Position numbers and translations under genes: made by a program
The notes under the pieces: generated by a model
The model's database searches: none
Told to the model about the DNA's origin: nothing
What the model saw: only the letters and a program-made list of their open reading frames with translations
Shown: positions 34,757 to 44,416 of the stretch, piece by piece
How the letters are laid out: each line of letters begins with the position of its first letter
Numbering within the stretch: position 1 is the stretch's first letter
DNA from: Ruegeria atlantica
GTDB taxonomy: Bacteria; Pseudomonadota; Alphaproteobacteria; Rhodobacterales; Rhodobacteraceae
Direction of reading: 5' to 3'
Assembly: GCF_013032505.1 (NCBI RefSeq)
Contig: NZ_WQCG01000005.1
Location: forward strand, 124,001 to 188,000
DNA: 64,000 nt

Positions 34757-34821
34757 GGTTGTCCTCGTGTATTTAGGGGGATCATGCCCGACCAGATGCG
34801 GGCTGGCAACACGGTGAGTCC

Positions 34822-35685
34822 CTACCGCTTGCTTGCTGCCCAGTCCCAGTAGAGCTCGCGCGCGCGGCGCGCAATTGGTCCAACCTGATATTGTGTATCT
34901 TCCAATGCGGTGACCGGCGTTAATTTGTTCATGTTGCCGGTCATAAACACTTCGTCCGCCTTGTGAAAATCTTCAAAGCTGAGGACAGATTCGTGGACTG
35001 TCACGCCGTCGGCGCGCAGGTTTTTGATATGCCGCGCGCGGGTGATTCCTGCCAGGAAAGTTCCATTTGGGGTGGGCGTGAAAACCTCGCCATCGCGGAC
35101 CATGAAGATGTTTGCAGTAGCGGTCTCTGCCACGTGACCCAAAGCGTCCGCCACCAAAGCATTCGAGAAGCCTTTGGACCGGGCTTCCTGCAGCATGCGG
35201 GCGTTATTGGGGTACAGGCACCCGGCCTTGGCATTCACGACGGCTGATTCCAGAACCGGACGGCGGAACCGCGTGGTGGATAGGGTGACCGAGGCTGTTT
35301 CCGCCGCCATCGGTATTTCTTCCAGACAAATGGCAAAGCCCGTGCTGTTCTGCTGAGGCACGATGGCCGTGGCGTCGCCGTCAATCCCCCAATACATGGG
35401 CCGGATATAGACCGCAGCCCCTTTGGCATAGCTTTCCAACCCTTCCCGGACGATCTCGACCATCTGTGCGGTCGTGACGGTCGGCGTCAGCAGCAGCGCC
35501 TCTGCGGAACGGTTGACTCGTTCGCAATGAGCAGCCAGATCTGGGGCTAGCCCGTCAAAGTAGCGCGCACCATCAAAGACCGAAGACCCTAGCCATGCGC
35601 CATGATCTGCCGCGCGCATAATCGGGGCGTCCCCGTTATGCCACTGACCATCAAAATAGGTGCGGATATTCTTGCCGACTGCCAT
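34822..35685 (-). CDS. Branched-chain-type class IV aminotransferase
   Basis: A 287-residue PLP enzyme of fold type IV. The opening RTYFDGQWHNGDAPIMRAADHG and SVFDGARYF are typical of IlvE-like proteins. The PLP lysine lies in VVNAKAGCLYPNNARML (about residue 151), and the C-terminal EVFMTGNMNKLTPVTAL contacts the cofactor phosphate. IlvE (branched-chain amino acid transamination) is the likeliest role; D-amino acid or 4-amino-4-deoxychorismate relatives share the fold. AAAGGAGGG precedes the ATG. Confidence 0.85.
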   Translation of the reverse strand: MAVGKNIRTYFDGQWHNGDAPIMRAADHGAWLGSSVFDGARYFDGLAPDLAAHCERVNRSAEALLLTPTVTTAQMVEIVREGLESYAKGAAVYIRPMYWGIDGDATAIVPQQNSTGFAICLEEIPMAAETASVTLSTTRFRRPVLESAVVNAKAGCLYPNNARMLQEARSKGFSNALVADALGHVAETATANIFMVRDGEVFTPTPNGTFLAGITRARHIKNLRADGVTVHESVLSFEDFHKADEVFMTGNMNKLTPVTALEDTQYQVGPIARRARELYWDWAASKR

Positions 35686-35744
35686 GACGCCCTCCTTTGC
35701 CCTTGGGGCAACCTAGGAAGGCGTCACAGGAAGGTCCAGCGCAA

Positions 35745-36773
35745 TCAGCTTCGTTTTGCGCCAACCATGCCCACGATTTCGTAGGTCTGTTGCAGGATCG
35801 GGGCCGCAATTGCCCGTGCCTTGTCCGCACCGATGGCTAGAATCCGATCAATCTCGGCCTCTTCGCCCATCAGGCGTGCCATTTCTGTCGAGATCGGAGC
35901 CAGTTTGGCTACCGCCAATTCGGCCAGCATTGGTTTGAACTCGCCAAACTGCTTGCCGCCAACCTCAGCCAAAACCTGTTCCGCGGTCTGATCGCTGAGC
36001 GCAGCATAGATGTTGACCAGATTGCGCGCCTCGGGACGTTCGGACAGGCCATCGGTTTCCGATGGCAGCGCATCCGGGTCCGTCTTGGCCTTGCGGATTT
36101 TCTTGGCGATCGCGTCGGCATCGTCAGTCATATTGATCCGGGTCATGTCGGACGGGTCCGAAGATGACATTTTACGAGAGCCGTCGCGCAGGTTCATCAC
36201 ACGCGGCGCGGGGCCGCCGATGACCGGTTCGGTCACGGGGAAGAAATCGACGCCGTAATCATGGTTGAACTTGATCGCGATGTCGCGGGTCAGTTCCAGA
36301 TGCTGTTTCTGGTCCTCGCCCACTGGCACATGCGTCGCGTGATAGGTCAGGATGTCAGCTGCCATCAGCGCCGGATAGGCAAACAAACCCAACGATGCAT
36401 TCTGCGCGTTCTTGCCCGCTTTGTCCTTGAACTGTGTCATACGCTGCATCCAGCCCATGCGAGCGATACAGTTGAAGATCCATGCCAATTGTGTGTGCTC
36501 TGCCACCTGGCTCTGGTTGAACAGAATAGACTTTTCCGGGTCCAGACCAGCAGCAATGAAGCCGGCGCAGACTTCGCGAGTCTTCTCACGCAGACGGGCA
36601 GGGTCTTGCCAGACGGTGATCGCGTGCAGGTCGACCATGCAATAAATGGTCTCGTAATCTTCGCCCTGCATATCCACAAAACGCTTGAGCGCACCCAGGT
36701 AGTTGCCAAGGTGCAGGTTTCCCGAAGGCTGGATGCCGGAAAACACGCGCGGCGTGAACTTGGTTTCGGTCAT
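35745..36773 (-). CDS. trpS: Tryptophanyl-tRNA synthetase
   Basis: Class I aminoacyl-tRNA synthetase charging tRNA-Trp (342 residues, normal length). The HIGH-like motif is [19 protein letters not shown] (about 11-29, HLGN) and the KMSKS-like motif is [13 protein letters not shown] (about 200). It lies in the trpS-rhomboid-murJ-glnD neighbourhood typical of Rhodobacteraceae, divergent from the rhomboid-like gene. Confidence 0.98.
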   Translation of the reverse strand: MTETKFTPRVFSGIQPSGNLHLGNYLGALKRFVDMQGEDYETIYCMVDLHAITVWQDPARLREKTREVCAGFIAAGLDPEKSILFNQSQVAEHTQLAWIFNCIARMGWMQRMTQFKDKAGKNAQNASLGLFAYPALMAADILTYHATHVPVGEDQKQHLELTRDIAIKFNHDYGVDFFPVTEPVIGGPAPRVMNLRDGSRKMSSSDPSDMTRINMTDDADAIAKKIRKAKTDPDALPSETDGLSERPEARNLVNIYAALSDQTAEQVLAEVGGKQFGEFKPMLAELAVAKLAPISTEMARLMGEEAEIDRILAIGADKARAIAAPILQQTYEIVGMVGAKRS

Positions 36774-36859
36774 CGAAGGGAACTCCCGTCTGGAAAAATC
36801 AGCCCCCGTCGCTTACCCATGAGGTCAAGGGACGTCAACAGCCGCGAAAGGCCAGCCCA

Positions 36860-37546
36860 ATGAGCAGTGAGCATTATACACCCGCCGTGAACCCCTTGCC
36901 GCCGGTCGTGGTGGCGTTGGTGTTGTTTATCATGGGGATCGAATTGGCGTTTACGCTGGGTTCGCGCGGCCTGGTCGGAGGACCTGGCGCAGTGGGTTGG
37001 CGCCTGGATGCCTTGCAGAGCTATTCATTTTCCCCGGACATCTTTCACTGGATGATCGAGAACGGGCGCTGGCCGTTTGAACACGTGATCCGTTTCGTGA
37101 CCTATCCGTTCGTCTCGGGCAGCTTTACGCAAGCGGTGTTCGTCAGCGTCTTCGTTCTGGCCATGGGCAAAATGGTGGCCGAAGTGTTCGGTGGCCTGCA
37201 GATGCTGATCATTTTCGTTGTGTCTGGGGTTGGCGGTGCGTTGATCTATGCGCTGCTGCTGAACCCAAATTACCCACTGGTCGGAGGGTTTCCCCCGGTC
37301 TATGGGCTGATTGGTGCATTCACGTGGTTGCTGTGGCGCAAGCTGTCTCTGGTCGGTGAGAACCAATCCCGCGCATTCAGCCTTATCGCGGTCTTGATGG
37401 GCATCCAGCTGGTGTTCGGGCTTTTGTTTGGCGGCACGTCGGATTGGGTCGCAGACCTTGGTGGATTTGCAACCGGATTCGGTTTGTCGTTTTTTCTGGT
37501 TCCCGGCGGATGGGCGCGGATCGTGGGACGTATCCGTCGCGAATAA
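36860..37546 (+). CDS. Rhomboid-like membrane protein lacking catalytic residues
   Basis: A 228-residue protein with about six helices and a clear rhomboid layout (FVTYPFVSGSF, MGKMVAEVFGG, VYGLIGAFTW, DLGGFATGF). In active rhomboids the GxSG box carries the serine and the last helix carries AHxGG. Here the first reads GGFPPVYG and the second VADLGG, so both the Ser and the His are replaced. It is probably a pseudoprotease that binds membrane substrates without cutting. It converges on murJ with stop codons adjacent. Confidence 0.82.
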   Translation: MSSEHYTPAVNPLPPVVVALVLFIMGIELAFTLGSRGLVGGPGAVGWRLDALQSYSFSPDIFHWMIENGRWPFEHVIRFVTYPFVSGSFTQAVFVSVFVLAMGKMVAEVFGGLQMLIIFVVSGVGGALIYALLLNPNYPLVGGFPPVYGLIGAFTWLLWRKLSLVGENQSRAFSLIAVLMGIQLVFGLLFGGTSDWVADLGGFATGFGLSFFLVPGGWARIVGRIRRE

Positions 37547-39088
37547 TCAGGACCGGCGTAGCGCTTTTCTGAATTCGGACACCTCGAACGCTTTGAGTAG
37601 GTGCCCAAGGAAAAAGTACGCAGTTGCGGCCACGACGATCAGGGCAAGCAACGCCGCATAGCGCCATCCCGGTATCTGGAATACCCAGCCAAAGAGGTGA
37701 AGGGCGGCGAAAAGCACAACGCCCATACCCAACGACGCCGCGACGATGCGCCAGGCGCGCCGTTTGAACCGTTCGTCAAACCGCGCCTCATCACCGAAAC
37801 GGCGCGCACCGATGGCCAGTAGCGCAACCATTGCCCAGCCCGCCGCCGAGGCTGCGATAGCTGGTGCGATCCACCCAAGAAATGGAAACAGGCCGAAAGC
37901 CAGCCCGGCATTCACAACCATCGCAACCACCGCATACCGGAAAGGGGACTTCGTGTCCTCGCGGGCGAAGAACAATGGTTGCAAAAGCTTCTGCAGCATG
38001 AAGGCCGGCAGGCCGATCCCGTAAATCGCCACGGCCAGTGCCGTTGCCGCGGTGTCTTCGGGGCCGAACTGACCGCGTTCGAACAGGACCGACACCAGAG
38101 GTATGGGGATGATCATAAAGGCCACCGTCGACGGCAGGGTCAGTAGCAACGTGAACTCGCCGGCGCGGGAATATGCATTGCGGGCACCGTCCTTGTCGCC
38201 TGCCCGCAGGCGACGGGAAAGGTCCGGCAGCAGCACGATCCCAACCGCGATGCCGACCACTCCCAAAGGCAGCTGATACAACCGGTCAGCTGCGAACAGC
38301 CAGCTGACGGCCTTTTCAGTTTTAGAGGCAACAAGCTGACCAACCACCAGATTGACCTGCGTAACGCCCATCGCCAAAGCGGCGGGAACGGCAATGCGCA
38401 CCATGTGCCGCATTTCCGGGCTGAGATTGGGTTTGCCGGGGCGAATTCGAATGCCTGCGCGTTCCGTCGCAACCCAGACGAGCGCGAGTTGCGCGACCCC
38501 GGCCAGCGGGATCACTGCGATCAGCCATCGGATCACCTCACCCCCGGACAGGGCGCCTGCGATCAGGGCGGTACAGGCAAAAATGTTTAGCAACACCGGA
38601 GCTGCGGCAGCGGCAGCGAACCGCCCGGTGGCATTCAAAACGCCGGAAAACAGCGCCGCCAGCGACATAAACAGGATGTAGGGAAAAACTACATAGCCAT
38701 AATCAACGGCCAGATCGAACCGTTCGTCGCCGTAGAACCCTTCGGCAGTGAGCCAGACAAGCCCGGGCATGAAAACCATCGCCAGTCCGACCAGCGCCAG
38801 CACGGCCACGGCTAAAAGGTTGAAGGCATCCTGCGCAAAGCTTTGGGCGTTTTCCTCGCCCTCCAGGCGTTTCGAAAACATCGGTACAAAGGCGGCGTTG
38901 AAGGCACCTTCGGCAAAAAACCGTCGGAACATGTTGGGCAGGCGGAAGGCGGCAACAAAGGCGTCCATCACCGGACCCGGCCCAATGAAAGCCGTTAGCA
39001 GAATCTCTCGTAGAAATCCCAAAATCCGGCTGGAGAGTGTCCAGAATCCGACTGTAAACAGTCCTGAAAACAATCGGATTTGTTTCAT
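37547..39088 (-). CDS. murJ: Lipid II flippase MurJ
   Basis: A MOP-superfamily flippase moving lipid II across the inner membrane for peptidoglycan synthesis. The 513 residues have about 14 helices and the family opening FWTLSSRILGFLREILLTAF, with later AFIPMFSKR-like AAFVPMFSKRLEGE and QLPLGVVGIAVGIVLLP. Its start codon overlaps the glnD stop (ATGA), so it is co-translated with glnD. This glnD-murJ pairing is common in alphaproteobacteria. Confidence 0.96.
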   Translation of the reverse strand: MKQIRLFSGLFTVGFWTLSSRILGFLREILLTAFIGPGPVMDAFVAAFRLPNMFRRFFAEGAFNAAFVPMFSKRLEGEENAQSFAQDAFNLLAVAVLALVGLAMVFMPGLVWLTAEGFYGDERFDLAVDYGYVVFPYILFMSLAALFSGVLNATGRFAAAAAAPVLLNIFACTALIAGALSGGEVIRWLIAVIPLAGVAQLALVWVATERAGIRIRPGKPNLSPEMRHMVRIAVPAALAMGVTQVNLVVGQLVASKTEKAVSWLFAADRLYQLPLGVVGIAVGIVLLPDLSRRLRAGDKDGARNAYSRAGEFTLLLTLPSTVAFMIIPIPLVSVLFERGQFGPEDTAATALAVAIYGIGLPAFMLQKLLQPLFFAREDTKSPFRYAVVAMVVNAGLAFGLFPFLGWIAPAIAASAAGWAMVALLAIGARRFGDEARFDERFKRRAWRIVAASLGMGVVLFAALHLFGWVFQIPGWRYAALLALIVVAATAYFFLGHLLKAFEVSEFRKALRRS

Positions 39089-41904
39089 GAAATTGCGCGC
39101 TCCGCACCTTCGGTGATGGCTGTGCGCAGCTTGGTTTCAAGGCCGCGTTGTTTGCTTTCCGAGTGGTATTTCAGGCCGAACATGTCCTTGACGTAGAAGG
39201 TATCGACAACCTGTTCGCCATAGGTCGCAATGACCGCATTGGCGATATAAACGTTGGCGGCGGCCAGCGTCCTTGTCAGGTCATACAGCAGGCCGGGACG
39301 ATCACGGGTATCAACCTCGATGATCGTGTAGATCTCGGACCCGTCATTGTCGAAGATTATATGGGTCGGCACGTTGAAGGCGCGTTCGCGTTTCTTGATC
39401 TTGTCGCGCGATTTCAATGCGTCCCGCGCGATCACTTCACCCTTTAGCGTCTTATGGATCATTTGCGTCAATCGCGGCAGGCGGCTTGCTTCAAAAGGAT
39501 GACCGTCGGCATCCTGGATCCAGAATGCATCGGTGACGTATCCGTCCTTTGTCGTATAGCTCCGGGCGTCGACCACGTTAGCCCCGACCAAAGCAAGCGC
39601 ACCGGCGATGCGCGCAAAAATCCCGGGGTGGTCTGCCATGGCAAAACAGGCACGGGTGGCGTCGCGGTCGTCATCCGGGTGCAGGTGAATTTCCATCGCT
39701 CCAGGGTCGCCACTGTGTTCTAGCGCGCGCAGCATTTTCGCAAACTCAACATGCGTGGACAGGTTCAAGCCCTGCCAATACGGCGCATAGTGCCGTCCCG
39801 TTTCAGCCTTCAGGTCAGCCTTGGACCAGTCGCTGAGTGCCGCGCGCAACGCCTTTTTGGCCTCGGCTCCGCGGTTGGCCCGGTTCAGGTCCTCCATGCC
39901 GGTTTCCAGCGCCCGCTTGGTTTCTGTGTGCAAAGCGCGCAGCAGAGTTGCCTTCCAGTTGTTCCAGGTGTTGGGCCCTACGCCGCGAATGTCACAAACG
40001 GTAAGAACCGTGAGTAGATCCAACCGTTTGACCGTCTTCACTGCTTTGGCAAAGTCACGGACCGTACGCGGATCCGAGATGTCGCGTTTCTGTGCCATAT
40101 CCGACATCAGCAAGTGATACCGTACCAGCCATTCCACGGTCTCCGAGTCGGATTTGTTCAGGCCCAAACGCGGAGCCACCTTGCGCGCGATCTGAGCGCC
40201 AAGGATCGAGTGATCTTCTGGTCGCCCCTTGGCGATGTCATGCAGCAGCAACGCGACGAATAGAACCTTGCGATTAACTCCGCGTTTCAGAATCGACGAG
40301 GCCAAGGGCAGAGATTCGACCAATTCACCGCGTTCAATCTGGGCCAGATTGACGATGGTCTGGATCGTATGTTCGTCCACGGTATAGCTGTGATACATGT
40401 TGAACTGCATCATCGCCACGATGTGCTCGAACTCTGGCAGAAAGGCCGACAATACGCCCAATTCGTTCATGCGGCGCAGGGCGCGTTCCGGGTTGCCGTG
40501 CTTCAGCATCAGGTCCAGAAAAATGCGCTGCGCCTCTTTGTTTTGGCGCATGTCGTCGTCGATAAGTTGCAGATTGGCAGTCACAAGCCGCATTGCATCC
40601 GGGTGGATCAGCATTCCCGTACGCAAACCTTCATCAAACAGACGCAGCAGGTTTAGTTTGTCCGATAGAAAGGTCTTGGGGTCTGCCACATCCAGACGGC
40701 CGTGAACCACCTTGTATCCCGATTTGACACGCGGCCTGCGCCGAAAGATGCGCTCCAGTAAGGCCGCGCCTTTCACGTGCGAGGCTTCGAGCTTGGTCAG
40801 GAAAATCCGGGTCAACTCACCGACACGCGTTGCCTCTCGGAAGTAACGCTGCATGAAAACTTCAACCGCCCGACGCCCTGCACGATCCTCATAGCCCATG
40901 CGGTCGGCCACCTCGACCTGCAGGTCGAAGGTCAGTTGCTCTGTGGCGCGCCCTGTCACCAAATGCAGATGCGATCGGACGGCCCAAAGAAACTCTTCAG
41001 CCTCAACAAAGGTGTTGAACTCTTCGGGTGTAAAAAGACCCAGGGGAACCAGTTCGGCCACGTCCTGAACGCCATAGATGTACTTGGCGATCCAGTAGAG
41101 AGACTGCAGATCGCGCAGTCCTCCTTTGCCTTCTTTGACATTGGGCTCAACCATATAGCGTTCACCCTGTTTGTGGTGACGCTCATCCCGTTCCTGCAGT
41201 TTGGCCTCGATGAACTGACGTTCGCTGCCTTTGAAGAGTTCGGTTTTCAGACGATTATCAAGCTCTTGGGCAAGGGCCGCGTCGCCAGCCAGGTAACGCT
41301 GCTCCAGCATGGCGGTGCGGATTGTGAAATCTTCTGTGCCCAGACGCAGGCAATCCTTGATCGTTCGGGATGAATGGCCAACCTTCAGGCGTAGATCCCA
41401 AAGCATGTAGAGCATGGACTCGATGACGCTCTCGGCCCAGGCGGTGATCTTGTACGGGGTCAGGAACAGCAGATCGACGTCTGAGGCCGGAGCCATTTCA
41501 CCCCGCCCGTATCCGCCTACGGCCAGAACCGCGATCCTTTCGCCCTGCGTTGGTGTTGCCAGAGGATGCAAGTGCACGCTGGCTACCTGCATGGCAGTGC
41601 AGACAAGGCCGTCGGTCAGATAGGTATAGGACCGGGTCAAAGGTCTGGCGTCGAAGGAGCGTTCGGCGAAGGCCTCTGCAATGGTCTTGCGCCCAGCCTT
41701 TTGGGCATCACGCAGGATGCGCACGGTTTCATTGCGCCGTGCGGCATTGTCCTGAATATTATTAAAGGCTTCCGACAGCTGGGCCATGACGGCGGCACTG
41801 TCGAAAATTTCATCAGCCGGGCAAATCAGTTCACCCTGAGGGGTGAGCGTCAGCTCTGGCTGATCAGAAACCGGCGCCTGAGAAGCTTTGAGGGGCGGAG
41901 TCAA
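39085..41904 (-). CDS. glnD: Bifunctional uridylyltransferase/uridylyl-removing enzyme GlnD
   Basis: The nitrogen sensor that adds or removes UMP on PII proteins. The 939 residues comprise an N-terminal nucleotidyltransferase domain with GGYGRGEMAPASDVDLLFL (about 126-144), a central HD hydrolase domain with LLHDIAKGRPEDHS (about 570), and two C-terminal ACT domains that sense glutamine. The frame begins with a TTG at 41902-41904 inside the 3' end of the upstream lipoprotein gene, with no good ribosome site; an ATG at 41790 is the alternative. It is coupled to murJ downstream. Confidence 0.96.
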   Translation of the reverse strand: MTPPLKASQAPVSDQPELTLTPQGELICPADEIFDSAAVMAQLSEAFNNIQDNAARRNETVRILRDAQKAGRKTIAEAFAERSFDARPLTRSYTYLTDGLVCTAMQVASVHLHPLATPTQGERIAVLAVGGYGRGEMAPASDVDLLFLTPYKITAWAESVIESMLYMLWDLRLKVGHSSRTIKDCLRLGTEDFTIRTAMLEQRYLAGDAALAQELDNRLKTELFKGSERQFIEAKLQERDERHHKQGERYMVEPNVKEGKGGLRDLQSLYWIAKYIYGVQDVAELVPLGLFTPEEFNTFVEAEEFLWAVRSHLHLVTGRATEQLTFDLQVEVADRMGYEDRAGRRAVEVFMQRYFREATRVGELTRIFLTKLEASHVKGAALLERIFRRRPRVKSGYKVVHGRLDVADPKTFLSDKLNLLRLFDEGLRTGMLIHPDAMRLVTANLQLIDDDMRQNKEAQRIFLDLMLKHGNPERALRRMNELGVLSAFLPEFEHIVAMMQFNMYHSYTVDEHTIQTIVNLAQIERGELVESLPLASSILKRGVNRKVLFVALLLHDIAKGRPEDHSILGAQIARKVAPRLGLNKSDSETVEWLVRYHLLMSDMAQKRDISDPRTVRDFAKAVKTVKRLDLLTVLTVCDIRGVGPNTWNNWKATLLRALHTETKRALETGMEDLNRANRGAEAKKALRAALSDWSKADLKAETGRHYAPYWQGLNLSTHVEFAKMLRALEHSGDPGAMEIHLHPDDDRDATRACFAMADHPGIFARIAGALALVGANVVDARSYTTKDGYVTDAFWIQDADGHPFEASRLPRLTQMIHKTLKGEVIARDALKSRDKIKKRERAFNVPTHIIFDNDGSEIYTIIEVDTRDRPGLLYDLTRTLAAANVYIANAVIATYGEQVVDTFYVKDMFGLKYHSESKQRGLETKLRTAITEGAERAIS

Positions 41905-43036
41905 TCACTACTACCTGTTTGTTCTGGATCGTGGCAACGGCCAGACCGCGTTCGTTCGTACCGTTGGGCCGCAAGCGGAAGATGCCGCCAACACCCTGGA
42001 ACCCTGCGTTCTGAGTCAGGGCCGAGGCGGTCAGTGCATCTGACTTACCCTGACTAACTAGTGCTGCAATTGCCGCGATCCCATCATAGGCTAAGCCGCT
42101 GATCGGATGGGGGGCCTCGCCATAGGTGTTGTTATACCGCTGGCGATAGGCCTGCGCCTTTGCCGGATCGGGCAGAGCGAACCAGCCGCCTTGTACGCCG
42201 GGCAGTTCCAGCGTCTGAGCCGGAATATCCCAGCGCGTCAAGCCAATGAACTGGGTGGTGGATGGCGATACACCTGCTTCGGGCAGCAATTGGGAATACA
42301 GCGGCAATGCACCAGCCGTCGTCGCTGTCAGAAACACGGAATCTGCACCTGCTGCATCTACCGTCGCCTTGATTGTGGGCACCGAGTTGATGACACCTTG
42401 CTGAGACCGGTCATAACCAACCGTCCCTGCGTTCGCTACGCGGCTGCTGGCAAGCGCCGTTGCGATAGCCGACTGTCCCAGCTGCCCAGCTGAGTCGTTG
42501 CTGTGGACAATGACCATGCTGTTCTTGCCTTGGGATCCGGCGAAGTTGACCAAACGATTTGCCGTGTTCTGAAAGGTCGGACCCAGAACAAAGACATTGC
42601 CACCCGCGATACTGGTATTGTTTGAGAAGGACAGGACGTTGACCTGATTGTTCAGCACCGCCAATCCGGCCGAGTTTGCTGCCTGTGCGTAAACCGGGCC
42701 AATGATTATCTTTGCCCCGTCTGCGACGGCCTGTTGCGCCACCGTCGCTGCCGTGTTCGAGCTGCCCCGCGTGTCGTAAACACGCAGATCAATCTGCACG
42801 TTTTGCAAGTCTGCCATTGCAAGGCGCGCAGCGTTTTCAAGGCTCCGCGCCAGTTGTGCGTCACCGGAATTCCCCGATCCTGCCGGAACCAACAGCGCGA
42901 CCGGTACGGGTTTGGATGTATTGATCGACGGGCCTCCGCCAAGACCTCCGGGCTCACACGCGGCGAGGAATGCTGCGGTTGCCAGGATCGCGGCGGATTT
43001 CGCCAGCTTGCGAACGGGCTTGCAAACGGTAAACAT
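41864..43036 (-). CDS. Penicillin-binding protein activator (LpoA-like lipoprotein)
   Basis: A 390-residue lipoprotein: the signal peptide ends in AFLAAC (Cys near 27) followed by EPGGLGGG. The body is a periplasmic binding-protein type I fold (Peripla_BP_6), as in LpoA, which activates peptidoglycan synthases from the outer membrane in E. coli. Typical parts are VALLVPAGSGNSGDAQLARSL and IIIGPVYAQAANSAG. A ligand-binding role like amino acid ABC receptors is the alternative. It overlaps the glnD reading frame by 41 bases and is divergent from rsmI. Confidence 0.88.
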   Translation of the reverse strand: MFTVCKPVRKLAKSAAILATAAFLAACEPGGLGGGPSINTSKPVPVALLVPAGSGNSGDAQLARSLENAARLAMADLQNVQIDLRVYDTRGSSNTAATVAQQAVADGAKIIIGPVYAQAANSAGLAVLNNQVNVLSFSNNTSIAGGNVFVLGPTFQNTANRLVNFAGSQGKNSMVIVHSNDSAGQLGQSAIATALASSRVANAGTVGYDRSQQGVINSVPTIKATVDAAGADSVFLTATTAGALPLYSQLLPEAGVSPSTTQFIGLTRWDIPAQTLELPGVQGGWFALPDPAKAQAYRQRYNNTYGEAPHPISGLAYDGIAAIAALVSQGKSDALTASALTQNAGFQGVGGIFRLRPNGTNERGLAVATIQNKQVVVIDSAPQSFSGAGF

Positions 43037-43124
43037 CTAAATGAAAACTCCCTGTCCCGGCGGCTTGGGGTACCACCAATCTGTTATGCCGCGATAATAA
43101 ACGTCACGCTGTGAGGGTCCAGCT

Positions 43125-43982
43125 TTGAATTTCCAAAAAGTAAGATTGGGCGCTGGCCTGTATTTTGTTGCCACTCCGATCGGGGCGGCGCGCGATATCA
43201 CGCTTAGAGCGCTGGATGTGCTCGCTTCGGCGGATGTCATCGCCGCCGAAGACACGCGCAGCTTGCGCCGGTTAATGGAAATCCACGGAGTCCCGCTGGA
43301 AGGACGTCGGATCCTAGCCTATCACGATCACAGCGGCGCAGGTGCGCGGGGGAAAATCCTTGATTCTCTGCAAGACGGGAAGTCTGTGGCTTATGCGTCC
43401 GAAGCTGGTATGCCAATGATCGCTGATCCCGGTTACGACCTGGGGCGACAAGCAGCAGAAGCCGGCCACACGGTGACCTGCGCGCCCGGACCGTCTGCTG
43501 CGCTAATGGCATTGACCCTTGCGGGATTGCCGACGGACGCGTTTTTCTTTGCGGGGTTCCTGCCCAATGCAAAAGGCGCGCGCCGCTCACGGATCGAGGC
43601 GTTGCGGGACGTACCGGGTACTTTGGTTTTTTACGAGTCGCCAAAGCGCGTGGCGGCGTGTCTGTCTGACCTTGCTGATGTTCTGGGCGGAAATCGTCAG
43701 GCTGCTATGTGCCGGGAACTCACTAAGAAATTCGAAGAAGTTCGTCGCGGGTCGCTGGAAGAACTGGCGACAGACCTGCAAGGTCAGACGGTCAAAGGTG
43801 AAATCGTGCTGCTCGTGGATCGCGGCCATTCGGAAACTGTTAACGAATCCGACATAGAAGAGGCTTTGACACGAGCCTTGGAAACCCACTCGGTTCGGGA
43901 CGCGGCTGATTTGGTATCAGAAATGTACAAACTGCCGCGGCGCCCGATCTATCAGAAGGCTCTGAAGCTGGGAAAGGGATGA
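43125..43982 (+). CDS. rsmI: 16S rRNA 2'-O-ribose C1402 methyltransferase
   Basis: RsmI methylates the ribose of C1402 in the 16S rRNA P-site. The 285 residues have the tetrapyrrole-methylase fold: LYFVATPIGAARDITLRAL near the start, VIAAEDTRSLRRLM, SEAGMPMIADPGYDL and FYESPKRVAACLSDL. The start is a TTG at 43125, supported by GAGGG seven bases upstream and by the position of the conserved N terminus. yraN follows after one base. It is divergent from the LpoA-like gene, as usual for this neighbourhood. Confidence 0.96.
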   Translation: MNFQKVRLGAGLYFVATPIGAARDITLRALDVLASADVIAAEDTRSLRRLMEIHGVPLEGRRILAYHDHSGAGARGKILDSLQDGKSVAYASEAGMPMIADPGYDLGRQAAEAGHTVTCAPGPSAALMALTLAGLPTDAFFFAGFLPNAKGARRSRIEALRDVPGTLVFYESPKRVAACLSDLADVLGGNRQAAMCRELTKKFEEVRRGSLEELATDLQGQTVKGEIVLLVDRGHSETVNESDIEEALTRALETHSVRDAADLVSEMYKLPRRPIYQKALKLGKG

Positions 43983-43983
43983 A

Positions 43984-44355
43984 ATGGGTGCACAATCCGT
44001 TCGAAGTTCTGTGTCATATTATGCTGGGCAAGCAGCAGAGCAACAGGTTGCAGCAGAATACGAACGGCATGGATTTTCTGTTGCCCACCGCCGCTGGCGT
44101 GGCGCCGGCGGGGAAATTGATCTGATTGCGCGTAACTCGGACGGGATTGTTTTTGTCGAGGTTAAGAAAAGCACCAGTTTCGATGCGGCTGCAGCCCGGA
44201 TCAATCGGCGTCAGATGGATCGTATCTGCGCATCTGCTGCCCAATATCTGGAAACTGAGCCCAGCGGACAACTGACGAGTGTTCGGTTTGACGCGGCTTT
44301 GGTTGACGCGTCGGGCGCCGTTCAAATTATCGAAAACGCTTTTGGTTTGGCGTGA
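43984..44355 (+). CDS. yraN: UPF0102 family endonuclease-like protein (YraN)
   Basis: A 123-residue YraN protein. The restriction-endonuclease-like core GGEIDLIARNSDGIVFVEVKK carries the conserved acidic and lysine residues (E..D...E.K) of the family, near residues 40-60. The cellular role is not settled; genetic linkage with rsmI and an LpoA-like gene is conserved across proteobacteria. It starts one base after the rsmI stop. Confidence 0.93.
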   Translation: MGAQSVRSSVSYYAGQAAEQQVAAEYERHGFSVAHRRWRGAGGEIDLIARNSDGIVFVEVKKSTSFDAAAARINRRQMDRICASAAQYLETEPSGQLTSVRFDAALVDASGAVQIIENAFGLA

Positions 44356-44416
44356 TCACCATTGAACCACCGGCGTGGCTGGGCCATGTATCTGGCGTGA
44401 AACTGAGGGACACGCC

